Positions 55,117-64,000 of a stretch of 64,000 nucleotides of DNA are shown one piece after another (within the stretch, counting starts at the first letter, position 1; each line of letters begins with the position of its first letter). The stretch lies in assembly GCF_900100735.1 (NCBI RefSeq), contig NZ_FNCJ01000001.1:248001-312000 (forward strand). Direction: 5' to 3'. The notes under the pieces are model-generated. The model did no database searches. It was not told where the DNA came from and saw only the letters and a program-made list of their open reading frames with translations. The position numbers and the translations under genes are program-made. This DNA is from Paraburkholderia phenazinium (GTDB taxonomy: Bacteria; Pseudomonadota; Gammaproteobacteria; Burkholderiales; Burkholderiaceae).

Positions 55117-56423
55117 GCCTGTTTCTCCGTATTGGATGACGCGGCGCCGCTACGGCCCGCGCCGGATGATTGACGGCCCGCCACCGGCAGCCGCAGCACC
55201 GCGCGGGTGCCGCGAGGCCGGGTCTCTTTGACGTCGGTCAGCTCGATCGAACCACGCAGCCGAGCCGCCGCCGAAAACGCCAGATACAACCCGACGCCAT
55301 GACCACCCTGGGTGCTGTCGACCGGCATCGCGCCGAGCGAGCCGCGCAAGGACGCTGGAATACCGGGTCCAGCGTCACAAACCTCGAATTCAATACGATC
55401 GCCCTCGCGCGAGAGCGTGGCCGCGAGCGTCACATGATCGCGGCTCGCCCGCGCCGCATTATCGAGCAGGATCGTGAGAATCTGGCTGACCGCGACGGTA
55501 TCGTCAAGGTCGAGGTCGGCAGGCGGCGTGCCGAGCCGTTCGAGCTTGACGTCCGGATGACGCAGACGCCACTGCTGGGCAAACGATTCGAGCCATTCGC
55601 CGAGCGCCTGGCGGCTGCCCGGCTCCGACGCCCGCGAGCGCAGCCGGGCAAGCGCCGAAGTACACAGCGACATCTGCTGCTCGAGCAGTTCGAGATCGGC
55701 ACTGTAGGGAGCGAGGCCTTTGTCGGTGCGCGCAGCGTCGCGCAACTCTTCGGACAGCATCGCAATGGTCGACAGCGGCGTGCCGATTTCGTGCGCGACG
55801 GTCGCCGCCTGCACGCCGAGGGCCACCGCTCGCTCATCGCGCAAGAGGCGCTGCTGGGCATCGCCAAGCGCTGCGTCACGCTGGCGCAGCGCGCGCGACA
55901 TGCGCGCGACGAACCACGCAATCAGGCCGACGCTCACCGTGAAGTTCACCCACATGCCTGCGCGGTAGTAGTCGAACAGGTTAGCGGGATTGTCGAGATT
56001 CAGCGGCACCGAGTCGAACCCGAGCACCGCGTAGCACGCCACCGCGAACGCCGCGAGCCATAGCATCAGATGCCACGGCAACACAGCCGCCGCGATGGCC
56101 AGCGACGGCAGGTAAAGTGAAACAAACGGATTGGTTGTGCCGCCCGAGAGAAACAATAGGGCTGACAAGGCGCCAAGGTCGACCCATAGTTGGCCGAACA
56201 GTTCGAGACTGGATTCGGGCCGCTGGCGCGAAACGCGCAGCCAGGTCAGGGCGTTGAAGATCGTTTCGAGGCCGATCACAAGCAACATGGCCGGCAGCGG
56301 CAGGTGTACGCCGACAAAGTTCTGCACGACCGCAATGGTGACCAGTTGGCCGATAATCGCGAGACAGCGCAGCCAGAACAGATGTCCCAGGTTGACCCGG
56401 CCGGTGTTGGTTATACGATGCAT
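55113..56423 (-). CDS. regB: RegB/PrrB/RoxS-type redox sensor histidine kinase
   Basis: A 436-residue membrane kinase with six transmembrane helices. The quinone-binding motif GGTTNPF is at residues 94-100, the phospho-acceptor His211 is in VAHEIGTPLSTI, and Cys254 in QQMSLCTSAL sits where the redox-active cysteine of RegB lies. The ATPase domain shows LLDNAARAS, CDAGPGIP and GGHGVGLYLAFSAAARL. It senses the redox state of the ubiquinone pool and phosphorylates RegA. The two genes overlap by 4 bp. Confidence 0.93.
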   Translation of the reverse strand: MHRITNTGRVNLGHLFWLRCLAIIGQLVTIAVVQNFVGVHLPLPAMLLVIGLETIFNALTWLRVSRQRPESSLELFGQLWVDLGALSALLFLSGGTTNPFVSLYLPSLAIAAAVLPWHLMLWLAAFAVACYAVLGFDSVPLNLDNPANLFDYYRAGMWVNFTVSVGLIAWFVARMSRALRQRDAALGDAQQRLLRDERAVALGVQAATVAHEIGTPLSTIAMLSEELRDAARTDKGLAPYSADLELLEQQMSLCTSALARLRSRASEPGSRQALGEWLESFAQQWRLRHPDVKLERLGTPPADLDLDDTVAVSQILTILLDNAARASRDHVTLAATLSREGDRIEFEVCDAGPGIPASLRGSLGAMPVDSTQGGHGVGLYLAFSAAARLRGSIELTDVKETRPRGTRAVLRLPVAGRQSSGAGRSGAASSNTEKQA

Positions 56424-56524
56424 AGCGCCAGTTTACCTGTTCGGAGTTCTCCGAGACACTGCGTTGGGGTTTGACGATACGATCGACCGCTTGACAAAAA
56501 TCACGCCACCGCCAGGACAGATTG

Positions 56525-58171
56525 ATGCTGCCTCTGATTTCCGACCCCGGTCACCCTGCGTGGCCCGCCTTCCTGACTTTCCTGCAGCGCGCAGCGCTGG
56601 CGCAGCAGAGCGGCCAGACCGAAGCGCGCGCCATCTGGCTTGAAGCCGCCGGCCACCTGCAAGATTTCGATAACGATGCAATCGGCCGAATCACCATCGC
56701 ATTGGTCGAGCAGCGCCGCCAAGACGACGCCATCGCAGTCGCCGCCATTATTGCTCAACTCCGTCCTGCTGATGCCACCGCCAGCTTCCGGCTAGGGTAC
56801 GCACTGCAAATGGCGAATCGGCACCGTGACGCACTCGCGCCTTATCGCCACGCACTTGCTCTCGATCCGCATTTGCCGCAGCTGCGCACGAATCTGGCTG
56901 GCGCGATCGCGCTCTCTGGTGGCGACGTGGCGGAGCAGGTCCGGTTGCTGGAAAGCGCGCTCGCCGACGACCCGCTCGACAGCAACGGCTGGACCAATCT
57001 CGCCCAGGCAAGCCGCTTTGCGATGAATCTGCCGCGCGCGCTGGAAGCGGGCGCACGAGCGGTCGAACTGGCGCCGCAGAGCGCGCTGGCCCTGAACAAC
57101 TATGCTTTGGCGCTCAAGGAAGCACAACGTTGGGACGAAGCCGTTCAGCTCACTCAGGCAGCCTGCGCACACGCGCCAGGCGACCCGGCGATGCGCTCCA
57201 ATCTGGCGATGCTGCACCTCGTGCGCGGCGAGTACGCGCACGGGTGGCCCGCTCACGAAGCGCGCTGGCAAGGGTCGAGGGAACTCGGCGGCAACCGGCC
57301 CGTCATGCCGGCACCTCAATGGCAAGGCGAGCCGCTCACCAGCAAGACGCTGCTGGTGTGGGGGGAGCAAGGCATGGGCGACCTGCTGCAATGCTGCCGC
57401 TATATCCCGCTGCTGGCGCAGCGCGTCCATGCGCAAGGCGGCCGCCTCCTCTGGAACTCGTTCCCGCAGATGGGCGGGCTGCTCGCCCGCAGCCTAAGTA
57501 GTCACGTGGACGGCTACTCGGCTGGCGGCGGCGTCGACACGCTGCCCCCGTTCGACTACGAAATCCCCTTGATGAGCGTGCCGCTGGTGCTCGGCACACT
57601 CGGCGACACCCTTCCCGGCACGGTTCCCTACCTGCATGCGGATGCCGCCGCCAGCGCCGCCTGGCGCGAACGGCTCGCTGCGGACGAACGGCCTAGGAAG
57701 CGCCTCAAGGTCGGGCTGGCGTGGACCGGCAGCCTCAATCACCAGCGCAATCCGTTCCGCGCCGTGGGCTGGGAACGCTATGCAGCAGCGTTTGCCGGCA
57801 TCCGCGGCGTGTCGTTCTATTCTTTGCAACCGGGCGCCGCCGCCGATGTGGCCGCCGCGCAAGCAGCCGGCCTGCCGATGATCGACTACACGGCCGAGCT
57901 GAAAAGCTTCGACGACACCGCGGCCTTCGTCAGCGCGCTCGATCTGGTGATTACCGTTTGCACCTCGGTCGCCCATCTGAGCGGGGCAATCGGTCAGCGC
58001 ACCTGGGTGCTGCTCGACGTCAATCCGCACTGGACATGGCTGCTCGAACGCCGCGACAGCCCGTGGTATCCGAGCGCGACGCTGTACCGGCAACGCGAGT
58101 TCAGCGACTGGAAGCCGGTGCTGGACGAGGTGGCGCGCGATCTGGATACGCTCGCCGGCCAGCATCGGTAG
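56525..58171 (+). CDS. TPR protein with GT9-like glycosyltransferase domain
   Basis: A 548-residue fusion. Residues about 1-230 are tetratricopeptide repeats (RLGYALQMANRHRDALAPYR, HALALDPHLPQLRTNLAGAI, ALNNYALALKEAQRWDEAVQ). Residues 260-545 show the heptosyltransferase-like fold: LLVWGEQGMGDLLQCCRYIP, KVGLAWTGSLNHQRNPFR, ALDLVITVCTSVAHLSGA. Such proteins are thought to glycosylate proteins or surface polymers; acceptor and donor are unknown. AGGA lies 7-8 nt before the ATG. Divergent from the regB gene. Confidence 0.82.
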   Translation: MLPLISDPGHPAWPAFLTFLQRAALAQQSGQTEARAIWLEAAGHLQDFDNDAIGRITIALVEQRRQDDAIAVAAIIAQLRPADATASFRLGYALQMANRHRDALAPYRHALALDPHLPQLRTNLAGAIALSGGDVAEQVRLLESALADDPLDSNGWTNLAQASRFAMNLPRALEAGARAVELAPQSALALNNYALALKEAQRWDEAVQLTQAACAHAPGDPAMRSNLAMLHLVRGEYAHGWPAHEARWQGSRELGGNRPVMPAPQWQGEPLTSKTLLVWGEQGMGDLLQCCRYIPLLAQRVHAQGGRLLWNSFPQMGGLLARSLSSHVDGYSAGGGVDTLPPFDYEIPLMSVPLVLGTLGDTLPGTVPYLHADAAASAAWRERLAADERPRKRLKVGLAWTGSLNHQRNPFRAVGWERYAAAFAGIRGVSFYSLQPGAAADVAAAQAAGLPMIDYTAELKSFDDTAAFVSALDLVITVCTSVAHLSGAIGQRTWVLLDVNPHWTWLLERRDSPWYPSATLYRQREFSDWKPVLDEVARDLDTLAGQHR

Positions 58172-58186
58172 AAGGCGCCCCGGCGC

Positions 58187-58417
58187 TCAGCCCTCCTCAC
58201 CGCCCGCAAGACCGCCCGCCCGCGCGCGGGCAATTTCCGCCGCCAGACACTCGGGGCACAGGCAGCGGCCACCCGGCTCCAGCCGGTCGGCGGGCAAAGC
58301 CGGCATGGACTTGCACCAGCAGTCGAACGGTTGCCCATGCATCGCGCAGTCGAAAGCACTGCCGCAGCGCGGGCAGCGCGCACTCTGCGCACGCGCGTGG
58401 GGAGCGGGCGGATTCAT
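58187..58417 (-). CDS. Cysteine-rich CWC family protein
   Basis: A 76-residue protein with CPRCGSAFDCAMHG, CWCKSMP and CLCPECLAAEI, the spacing of the CWC family (PF14375 type), likely a small zinc-binding protein. The ATG at 58417 is selected from the family start (MNPPAPHAR). The function is unknown. It converges with the TPR gene after a 15-bp gap and is divergent from argB. Confidence 0.82.
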   Translation of the reverse strand: MNPPAPHARAQSARCPRCGSAFDCAMHGQPFDCWCKSMPALPADRLEPGGRCLCPECLAAEIARARAGGLAGGEEG

Positions 58418-58621
58418 GGCGACCCAGAATGAGTTACCGGACATCCGGTCAGGAAATGATGCCACGTCCGGCAAGCCGCTTGAAAGCCCCGCGCCGCTGC
58501 GCCCCCTGCAGCCGGAAATTCCGCCGCAATTCCTCCCTGAACGGCGCCGTAACCGGGGCATGAGTGGCGTCCGTACAACGTCGATTGCGCAGTGCGGAAG
58601 CGCGGCAGCGGCCGCCGCTAG

Positions 58622-59605
<984 letters not shown>

Positions 59606-59619
59606 GCATGATGCATCGG

Positions 59620-59654
59620 CAGGCAGCCCGTCCCCCGGATGAGCTGCCTGTTTT
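59620..59654 (+). terminator. Likely terminator of argB
   Basis: CAGGCAGC and GCTGCCTG pair around a 15-nt loop, followed by TTTT, 15 bp after the argB stop. Confidence 0.65.
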
Positions 59655-59830
59655 CCTTGGGTTTTGCCTTCCCTTTGCGGCATCAGCCCCAGCATCCGGC
59701 GCCCGGCCTCGCATCTACCGCGGCGCCACACCCTTCCCTTTTTCCCGCGCCGCACGCATGATGGACTGCAGGCACCCGCTCGTTCATTTGAAGCAGCGGC
59801 GGCACGAACCCGGTCCGGTTTCCCGTCACC

Positions 59831-60631
59831 ATGCGCACCTTCCCATCCAGACACGCTAAGCGCCGCCGGCCTCACGTTGCAGGCGGCAGCCCGGTATGGC
59901 TGTTCGATCTGGACAACACGCTGCACCACGCGTCGCACTCGATTTTTCCCGCGATTAACCGGGCGATGACGCAGTACATCATCGACACGCTCGAGGTAGA
60001 CCTGGACGAGGCCAACCGCATGCGCACCGGCTACACCCAGCGCTACGGCGCGGCGCTGCTCGGTCTCGCACGCCATCATCCGGTCGACCCGCACGACTTT
60101 CTGAAAGTCGTGCACACCTTCCCCGATCTGCCTTCGATGGTGCGCAGCGAGCGCGGTCTCGCGCGCCTCGTCGCCGCCCTGCCGGGTCGCAAGATCGTCC
60201 TGACCAACGCGCCCGAAGAATATGCGCAGGCGGTACTCGCCGAGCTGGGTATCGAGCGGCTGTTCGAACGCGTGATCGCCATCGAACATATGCGCGATCG
60301 CCGCGGCTGGCGCGCCAAGCCCGACACCGGCATGCTGCGCCGGGCGATGCGCGACGCCCATGTGCCGCTCGCCGATGCAATCCTCGTCGAAGACACGCGC
60401 TCGCATCTGAAGAACTATCGCCACCTGGGGATTCGCACGGTGTGGATCGTCGGCCATCTGCCCAACCGCAAGGGCGCCGACGGCACGCCGGGTCCCTTGC
60501 CGGGCACTGGCCGACCGCACTATGTCGACCGGCGGATTCGTTCGTTAAAATCGCTGAGATTGGGCACCCGCTCAGTGCGACTGAAGGGACGACACACATG
60601 CAACCGGATCACAAGCATGACGAGGCCGTAG
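59831..60631 (+). CDS. HAD-family pyrimidine 5'-nucleotidase-like protein
   Basis: A 266-residue HAD hydrolase with motif I VWLFDLDNTLHH, motif II VLTNAP and motif IV ILVEDTRSHLKN. It resembles the Sdt1/YjjG-type 5'-nucleotidase group and always sits between argB and slmA in Burkholderiales. The C-terminal tail is basic (SLKSLRLGTRSVRLKGRH) and overlaps the slmA start by 34 bp. Confidence 0.83.
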   Translation: MRTFPSRHAKRRRPHVAGGSPVWLFDLDNTLHHASHSIFPAINRAMTQYIIDTLEVDLDEANRMRTGYTQRYGAALLGLARHHPVDPHDFLKVVHTFPDLPSMVRSERGLARLVAALPGRKIVLTNAPEEYAQAVLAELGIERLFERVIAIEHMRDRRGWRAKPDTGMLRRAMRDAHVPLADAILVEDTRSHLKNYRHLGIRTVWIVGHLPNRKGADGTPGPLPGTGRPHYVDRRIRSLKSLRLGTRSVRLKGRHTCNRITSMTRP

Positions 60632-61287
60632 CCGAAGACCCGCCAGCCACGGGCAGTACCCGCGCCACTCGCCTGAAACCGGGCGAGCGCCGCGTGCATA
60701 TCCTGCAGACGCTCGCCAGCATGCTGGAGGCGCCGAAGAACGAGAAGATCACCACCGCGGCGCTCGCCGCCCGGCTCGGCGTCTCGGAAGCCGCGCTGTA
60801 CCGCCATTTCGCCAGCAAGGCGCAGATGTTCGAAGCGCTGATCGAATTCATCGAGCAGTCCATCTTCGGGCTCATCAACCAGATCGCGACGAAGGAGCCC
60901 AACGGCGTGCTGCAGGCCCGCACGATAGCGTTGATGCTGCTCAACTTTTCCGCGAAAAATCCCGGCATGACCCGCGTGCTCACGTGCGAGGCTTTGGTGG
61001 GCGAACATGAACGACTGACCGAGCGCGTCAACCAGTTGCTTGAGCGCGTCGCAGCCTCGCTCAAGCAGTGCCTGCGCCTCGCCCTGATGGACGCCAACGC
61101 ACAGGCCGGCGCCAATCCGCAGGCGCAAGGCAGCGCCGTGCCACTGCCGGCCGGCTACGATCCCGCCGTGCGGGCCAATCTTCTGCTCAGCTATATCGTC
61201 GGCCGCTGGCACCGGTATGTGCGCAGCGGCTTTGCGCGCAATCCGGCCGAACATGCCGACGCTCAGTTAAGATTGATTCTTCAGTAG
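60598..61287 (+). CDS. slmA: Nucleoid occlusion factor SlmA
   Basis: A 229-residue TetR-fold protein. The HTH (ITTAALAARLGVSEAALYRHF, about residues 55-75) and ASKAQMFEALIEFIEQSIFGLI match SlmA, which binds chromosomal SBS sites and blocks FtsZ ring assembly over the nucleoid. AAGGGA lies 9 nt before the ATG. The N-terminal 35 residues are polar and variable. It starts within the end of the HAD gene. Confidence 0.88.
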   Translation: MQPDHKHDEAVAEDPPATGSTRATRLKPGERRVHILQTLASMLEAPKNEKITTAALAARLGVSEAALYRHFASKAQMFEALIEFIEQSIFGLINQIATKEPNGVLQARTIALMLLNFSAKNPGMTRVLTCEALVGEHERLTERVNQLLERVAASLKQCLRLALMDANAQAGANPQAQGSAVPLPAGYDPAVRANLLLSYIVGRWHRYVRSGFARNPAEHADAQLRLILQ

Positions 61288-61381
61288 TCCGTTTGAGTCA
61301 TGCGGCATCGCATGACTACCCGTTGCGCATAGCGCAAGCCGTGCACCCCGTCGAAGTCTTCATCACTGGGAGTAGAGCGCG

Positions 61382-61957
61382 ATGAATCGTCCTGTTCTGT
61401 CTGCGTTTCCACCGGGTCTGAATAAACTCGCCGCTCATTGGGGCTGGCTCGCCATCCGTGGTGTCGCCGCCATCCTGTTCGGCATCCTCGCGTTCACCTG
61501 GCCCGGCTTCACCATTGCGACGCTGGCGCTCGTATGGGGCGCTTACGCCATCGTCGACGGCGCCTTCGCGCTGATCTACGGCGTGCGCGGCGGCGGCACG
61601 CGGCGCTGGGCCTATGCGTTTGTCGGGCTGATCGGCGTGATTGCCGGGTTGATCGCGTTCTTCTGGCCGAACGAGACGGCCATCATTCTGGTGATGATCA
61701 TCGGCGCGTGGGCGCTGGCAGTCGGCATCTTCGAGATCATCTACGCCATACAGTATCGCCGCGCCAATGCGCATCCATGGGTGATCGGGCTGTCGGGGTT
61801 GTTGTCGGCCGCCGTTGGCGCCTTCATCCTCGCCTATCCGGGGGCGGGCGCCTTGTCGCTGATCTGGCTGATCGGCACCTATGCGATCTTTTACGGCTTC
61901 CTGATGCTGTTCGCAGCGATCCAGTTGCGGCGCTTCCGCCATCGTTCCGGCATCTAG
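61382..61957 (+). CDS. HdeD family membrane protein
   Basis: A 191-residue protein with six transmembrane helices (WLAIRGVAAILFGILAFTWP; WAYAFVGLIGVIAGLIAFFW; GLSGLLSAAVGAFILAYPG), the DUF308/HdeD pattern with Trp-Pro ends. The E. coli relative supports acid resistance at high cell density. A single-gene unit downstream of slmA. Confidence 0.87.
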   Translation: MNRPVLSAFPPGLNKLAAHWGWLAIRGVAAILFGILAFTWPGFTIATLALVWGAYAIVDGAFALIYGVRGGGTRRWAYAFVGLIGVIAGLIAFFWPNETAIILVMIIGAWALAVGIFEIIYAIQYRRANAHPWVIGLSGLLSAAVGAFILAYPGAGALSLIWLIGTYAIFYGFLMLFAAIQLRRFRHRSGI

Positions 61958-62226
61958 ACACGCTGGACACGCTACGCGCCGGCGCATCCCCCAGGGCCGC
62001 GCCTGACGTTGCCACGCCGAATTTTCCGCTATACTTTGCGCCTGACTGTTGTCACCAATGGTCGTAGACGCGCCGATTTGCTGACTCGATTGCGGGCGCG
62101 CGAACCTGCCGGAACCTGTTCCGGCGGTTCACTATAAATGCGGCTAAAGAGGTCGTCAGCCGCGCACACAGTCGCTCTCCGTGCCTTGCCGACACCATTT
62201 AGCCGCCCCTGTTGAAGGCGGAATGA

Positions 62227-63372
62227 ATGGAATCGATCGGTATCGTCGCTCCCCAGAAAATGCATTTCTCCGAGCCGCTGCTCATGCAGAACGGCAGCTC
62301 GTTGGCCAATTTCGACCTGATGGTCGAGACCTACGGCACGCTCAACGCCGCGCGCAGCAATGCCGTGCTGGTGTGCCACGCGCTCAATGCCTCGCACCAT
62401 GTGGCAGGCGTCTACGCGGACGACCCGAAGAACGTCGGCTGGTGGGACAACATGGTCGGCCCCGGCAAGCCGCTCGACACGAACAAGTTCTTCGTGATCG
62501 GCGTCAATAACCTCGGCTCGTGTTTCGGCTCGACCGGCCCGATGAGTCTCAATCCGGCCACGGGCGTTCCGTATGGCGCGAGCTTTCCGGTGGTGACCGT
62601 GGAAGACTGGGTGAACGCCCAGGCGCGTGTCGCCGACACCTTCGGCATCGAGCGTTTCGCGGCGGTGATGGGCGGCAGCCTCGGCGGCATGCAGGCGCTC
62701 GCGTGGAGCGTGATGTATCCGGAGCGCGTCGGCCATTGCATCGTGGTGGCATCCACGCCGAAGCTGTCCGCGCAGAACATTGCTTTTAACGAAGTGGCCC
62801 GCTCGGCGATCCTGTCCGACCCGGACTTTCACGGCGGCAACTACTACGCGCACAACGTAAAGCCGAAGCGCGGGCTGCGAGTGGCGCGCATGATCGGCCA
62901 CATCACGTATCTCTCGGACGACGACATGGCCGAGAAATTCGGCCGCTCGCTGCGCCGGGCGGAGGGCGCCGTCGATGCGTACAACTTCAATTTCGACGTC
63001 GAATTCGAAGTGGAGTCGTATCTGCGCTATCAGGGCGACAAGTTCGCTGACTATTTCGACGCCAACACCTATCTGCTGATTACCCGCGCGCTCGACTACT
63101 TCGATCCGGCCAAGGCCTTCGACGGCGACCTGACCGCGGCGGTGGCGCACACCACGGCGAAATACCTGATTGCCAGCTTCACGACCGACTGGCGCTTCGC
63201 CCCGGCGCGCTCGCGCGAACTGGTGAAGGCGCTGCTCGACCACAAACGCACGGTCACCTACGCGGAAATCGACGCGCCGCACGGCCACGACGCCTTCCTG
63301 CTGGACGACGCGCGCTATCACAACCTGATGCGCGCCTATTACGAACGAATTGCCACCGAGGTGAACGCATGA
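62227..63372 (+). CDS. metX: Homoserine O-acyltransferase MetX
   Basis: A 381-residue alpha/beta hydrolase-fold enzyme that acylates homoserine for methionine synthesis. The nucleophile is in [12 protein letters not shown]; Asp and His of the triad are probably in TTDWRFAP and [23 protein letters not shown] and GCFGSTGP-like [12 protein letters not shown] are family loops. Some betaproteobacterial MetX enzymes use succinyl-CoA instead of acetyl-CoA; the donor cannot be settled here. Overlaps metW by 4 bp. Confidence 0.95.
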   Translation: MESIGIVAPQKMHFSEPLLMQNGSSLANFDLMVETYGTLNAARSNAVLVCHALNASHHVAGVYADDPKNVGWWDNMVGPGKPLDTNKFFVIGVNNLGSCFGSTGPMSLNPATGVPYGASFPVVTVEDWVNAQARVADTFGIERFAAVMGGSLGGMQALAWSVMYPERVGHCIVVASTPKLSAQNIAFNEVARSAILSDPDFHGGNYYAHNVKPKRGLRVARMIGHITYLSDDDMAEKFGRSLRRAEGAVDAYNFNFDVEFEVESYLRYQGDKFADYFDANTYLLITRALDYFDPAKAFDGDLTAAVAHTTAKYLIASFTTDWRFAPARSRELVKALLDHKRTVTYAEIDAPHGHDAFLLDDARYHNLMRAYYERIATEVNA

Positions 63373-63977
63373 ACCAGCGCGCTCTCGATTATCTTGCGCT
63401 GCGCCCCGACTTCCGCGCCATCGCCCGCTGGGTCGAACCGCGCGCGACGGTGCTCGATCTGGGTTGCGGCGACGGCTCGCTGCTCTCGACCCTGACCGAG
63501 GAACTCGAAGTGACCGGTTACGGCATCGAGATCAACGACGCCGGCGTGCTCGCCGCCACCCAGAACGGCGTCAACGTGATCCAGCAAAATCTGGAAGACG
63601 GCCTGCGCCTGTTCGAAGACAACAGTTTCGACTTCGCGGTCCTGTCGCAAACGCTGCAGACCATCCACCAGACCGCGGCGATCCTGCGCGAGACGGTACG
63701 GGTCGGCAAGGAATGCATCGTGTCGTTCCCGAATTTCGGCTACTGGACGCACCGGCTTTCCGTGTTGCGCGGCCGCATGCCAGTGTCGAAATCGCTGCCG
63801 TATCAGTGGCACAACACGCCGAACGTGCGGGTGCTGACGATCAAGGACTTCGAGGCGCTGGCACCCGAGGTGGGCATCGAAATTCTCGACCGGGTCGTGC
63901 TGCACGGCGGCCAGGCGGTGCGGTGGGGCGTGAACTGGCGTGGTAGTCTTGCGGTCTATCGCGTCAAGAAAAGCTAA
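63369..63977 (+). CDS. metW: Methionine biosynthesis protein MetW
   Basis: A 202-residue SAM-dependent methyltransferase-fold protein. Motif I is [15 protein letters not shown], followed by [14 protein letters not shown] and [11 protein letters not shown]. MetW is always coupled to metX in this group (ATGA overlap here) and is needed for MetX activity in several bacteria. Its own methyl acceptor is not established. Confidence 0.95.
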   Translation: MNQRALDYLALRPDFRAIARWVEPRATVLDLGCGDGSLLSTLTEELEVTGYGIEINDAGVLAATQNGVNVIQQNLEDGLRLFEDNSFDFAVLSQTLQTIHQTAAILRETVRVGKECIVSFPNFGYWTHRLSVLRGRMPVSKSLPYQWHNTPNVRVLTIKDFEALAPEVGIEILDRVVLHGGQAVRWGVNWRGSLAVYRVKKS

Positions 63978-63991
63978 CGCCACACACCCAA

Positions 63992-64000
63992 ATGTCGAAC
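63992..64000 (+). CDS. Possible start of the next gene (cut by window end)
   Basis: ATG-TCG-AAC at the very end follows metW by 14 bp. In related genomes another gene follows metW, but three codons are not enough to identify it. Confidence 0.25.

Noticed and set aside
60598..61287. Generic TetR repressor that could bind the palindrome at 19759
   Set aside because: The sequence and its place after argB and the HAD gene identify SlmA, whose sites and role differ.
61958..62226. SAM-type riboswitch before metX
   Set aside because: I could not find the conserved cores of known SAM classes; structure cannot be judged by eye.

Overview
The window is a high-GC, densely coded stretch of chromosome from a betaproteobacterium, most likely a Paraburkholderia or Burkholderia relative. 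The signs are the conserved housekeeping blocks metK / lpxL-like / dapF / DUF484 / xerC, rlmI-like / cobW-like / dksA / hslV / hslU, argB / HAD nucleotidase / slmA and metX-metW, together with a RegBA-type redox two-component pair. I saw no rRNA, tRNA, CRISPR array, insertion sequence or prophage. The species assignment is an inference from gene content and order.

Layout. 1-9.9 kb is a mixed catabolic and stress region: a nitronate monooxygenase cut by the window edge, dienelactone hydrolase, amidase, an MHS-type MFS transporter, a HiPIP, an L-2-hydroxyglutarate oxidase-like flavoprotein, a Lon-like AAA+ ATPase without a protease domain, an exported hypothetical protein, an EEP-family hydrolase and an aldose 1-epimerase. 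10-16.4 kb is a sugar module: a LacI-type regulator and a YtfQRT-YjfF-like ABC importer, with three AT-rich palindromes suited to be the regulator's operators. 16.9-23.6 kb holds ferredoxin-NADP reductase, an acyl-CoA dehydrogenase, a NarL-type two-component pair and an APC permease. 23.8-31.3 kb is one compact operon for a molybdenum hydroxylase of the form II 'CO dehydrogenase' type, with the maturation genes coxD, coxE, coxG and xdhC.

31.5-43.3 kb is more accessory. It holds a HigBA-like toxin-antitoxin pair whose toxin frame has lost its usual stop, a PepSY membrane protein behind a Fur box, a DUF3857/transglutaminase protein, SrkA-like kinase, desaturase, YghZ-like reductase, phytanoyl-CoA dioxygenase, and a Fic protein. 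The Fic gene's 5' part is out of frame and is preceded by helically spaced GCGACA repeats. 43.3-64 kb is core genome: SAM synthesis (metK), lipid A acylation, lysine/peptidoglycan (dapF), chromosome dimer resolution (xerC), a zinc-type COG0523 GTPase beside a DksA that keeps only one cysteine, HslVU protease, RegBA redox sensing, arginine (argB), nucleoid occlusion (slmA) and methionine (metX-metW).

The points most worth a second look are the frameshifted Fic gene with its phased repeats, the AT-centred LacI operators, the read-through toxin, the single-cysteine DksA beside a zinc GTPase and behind a leader with a perfect 12-bp hairpin, and the form II (not form I) active-site loop in the CO-dehydrogenase-like enzyme.
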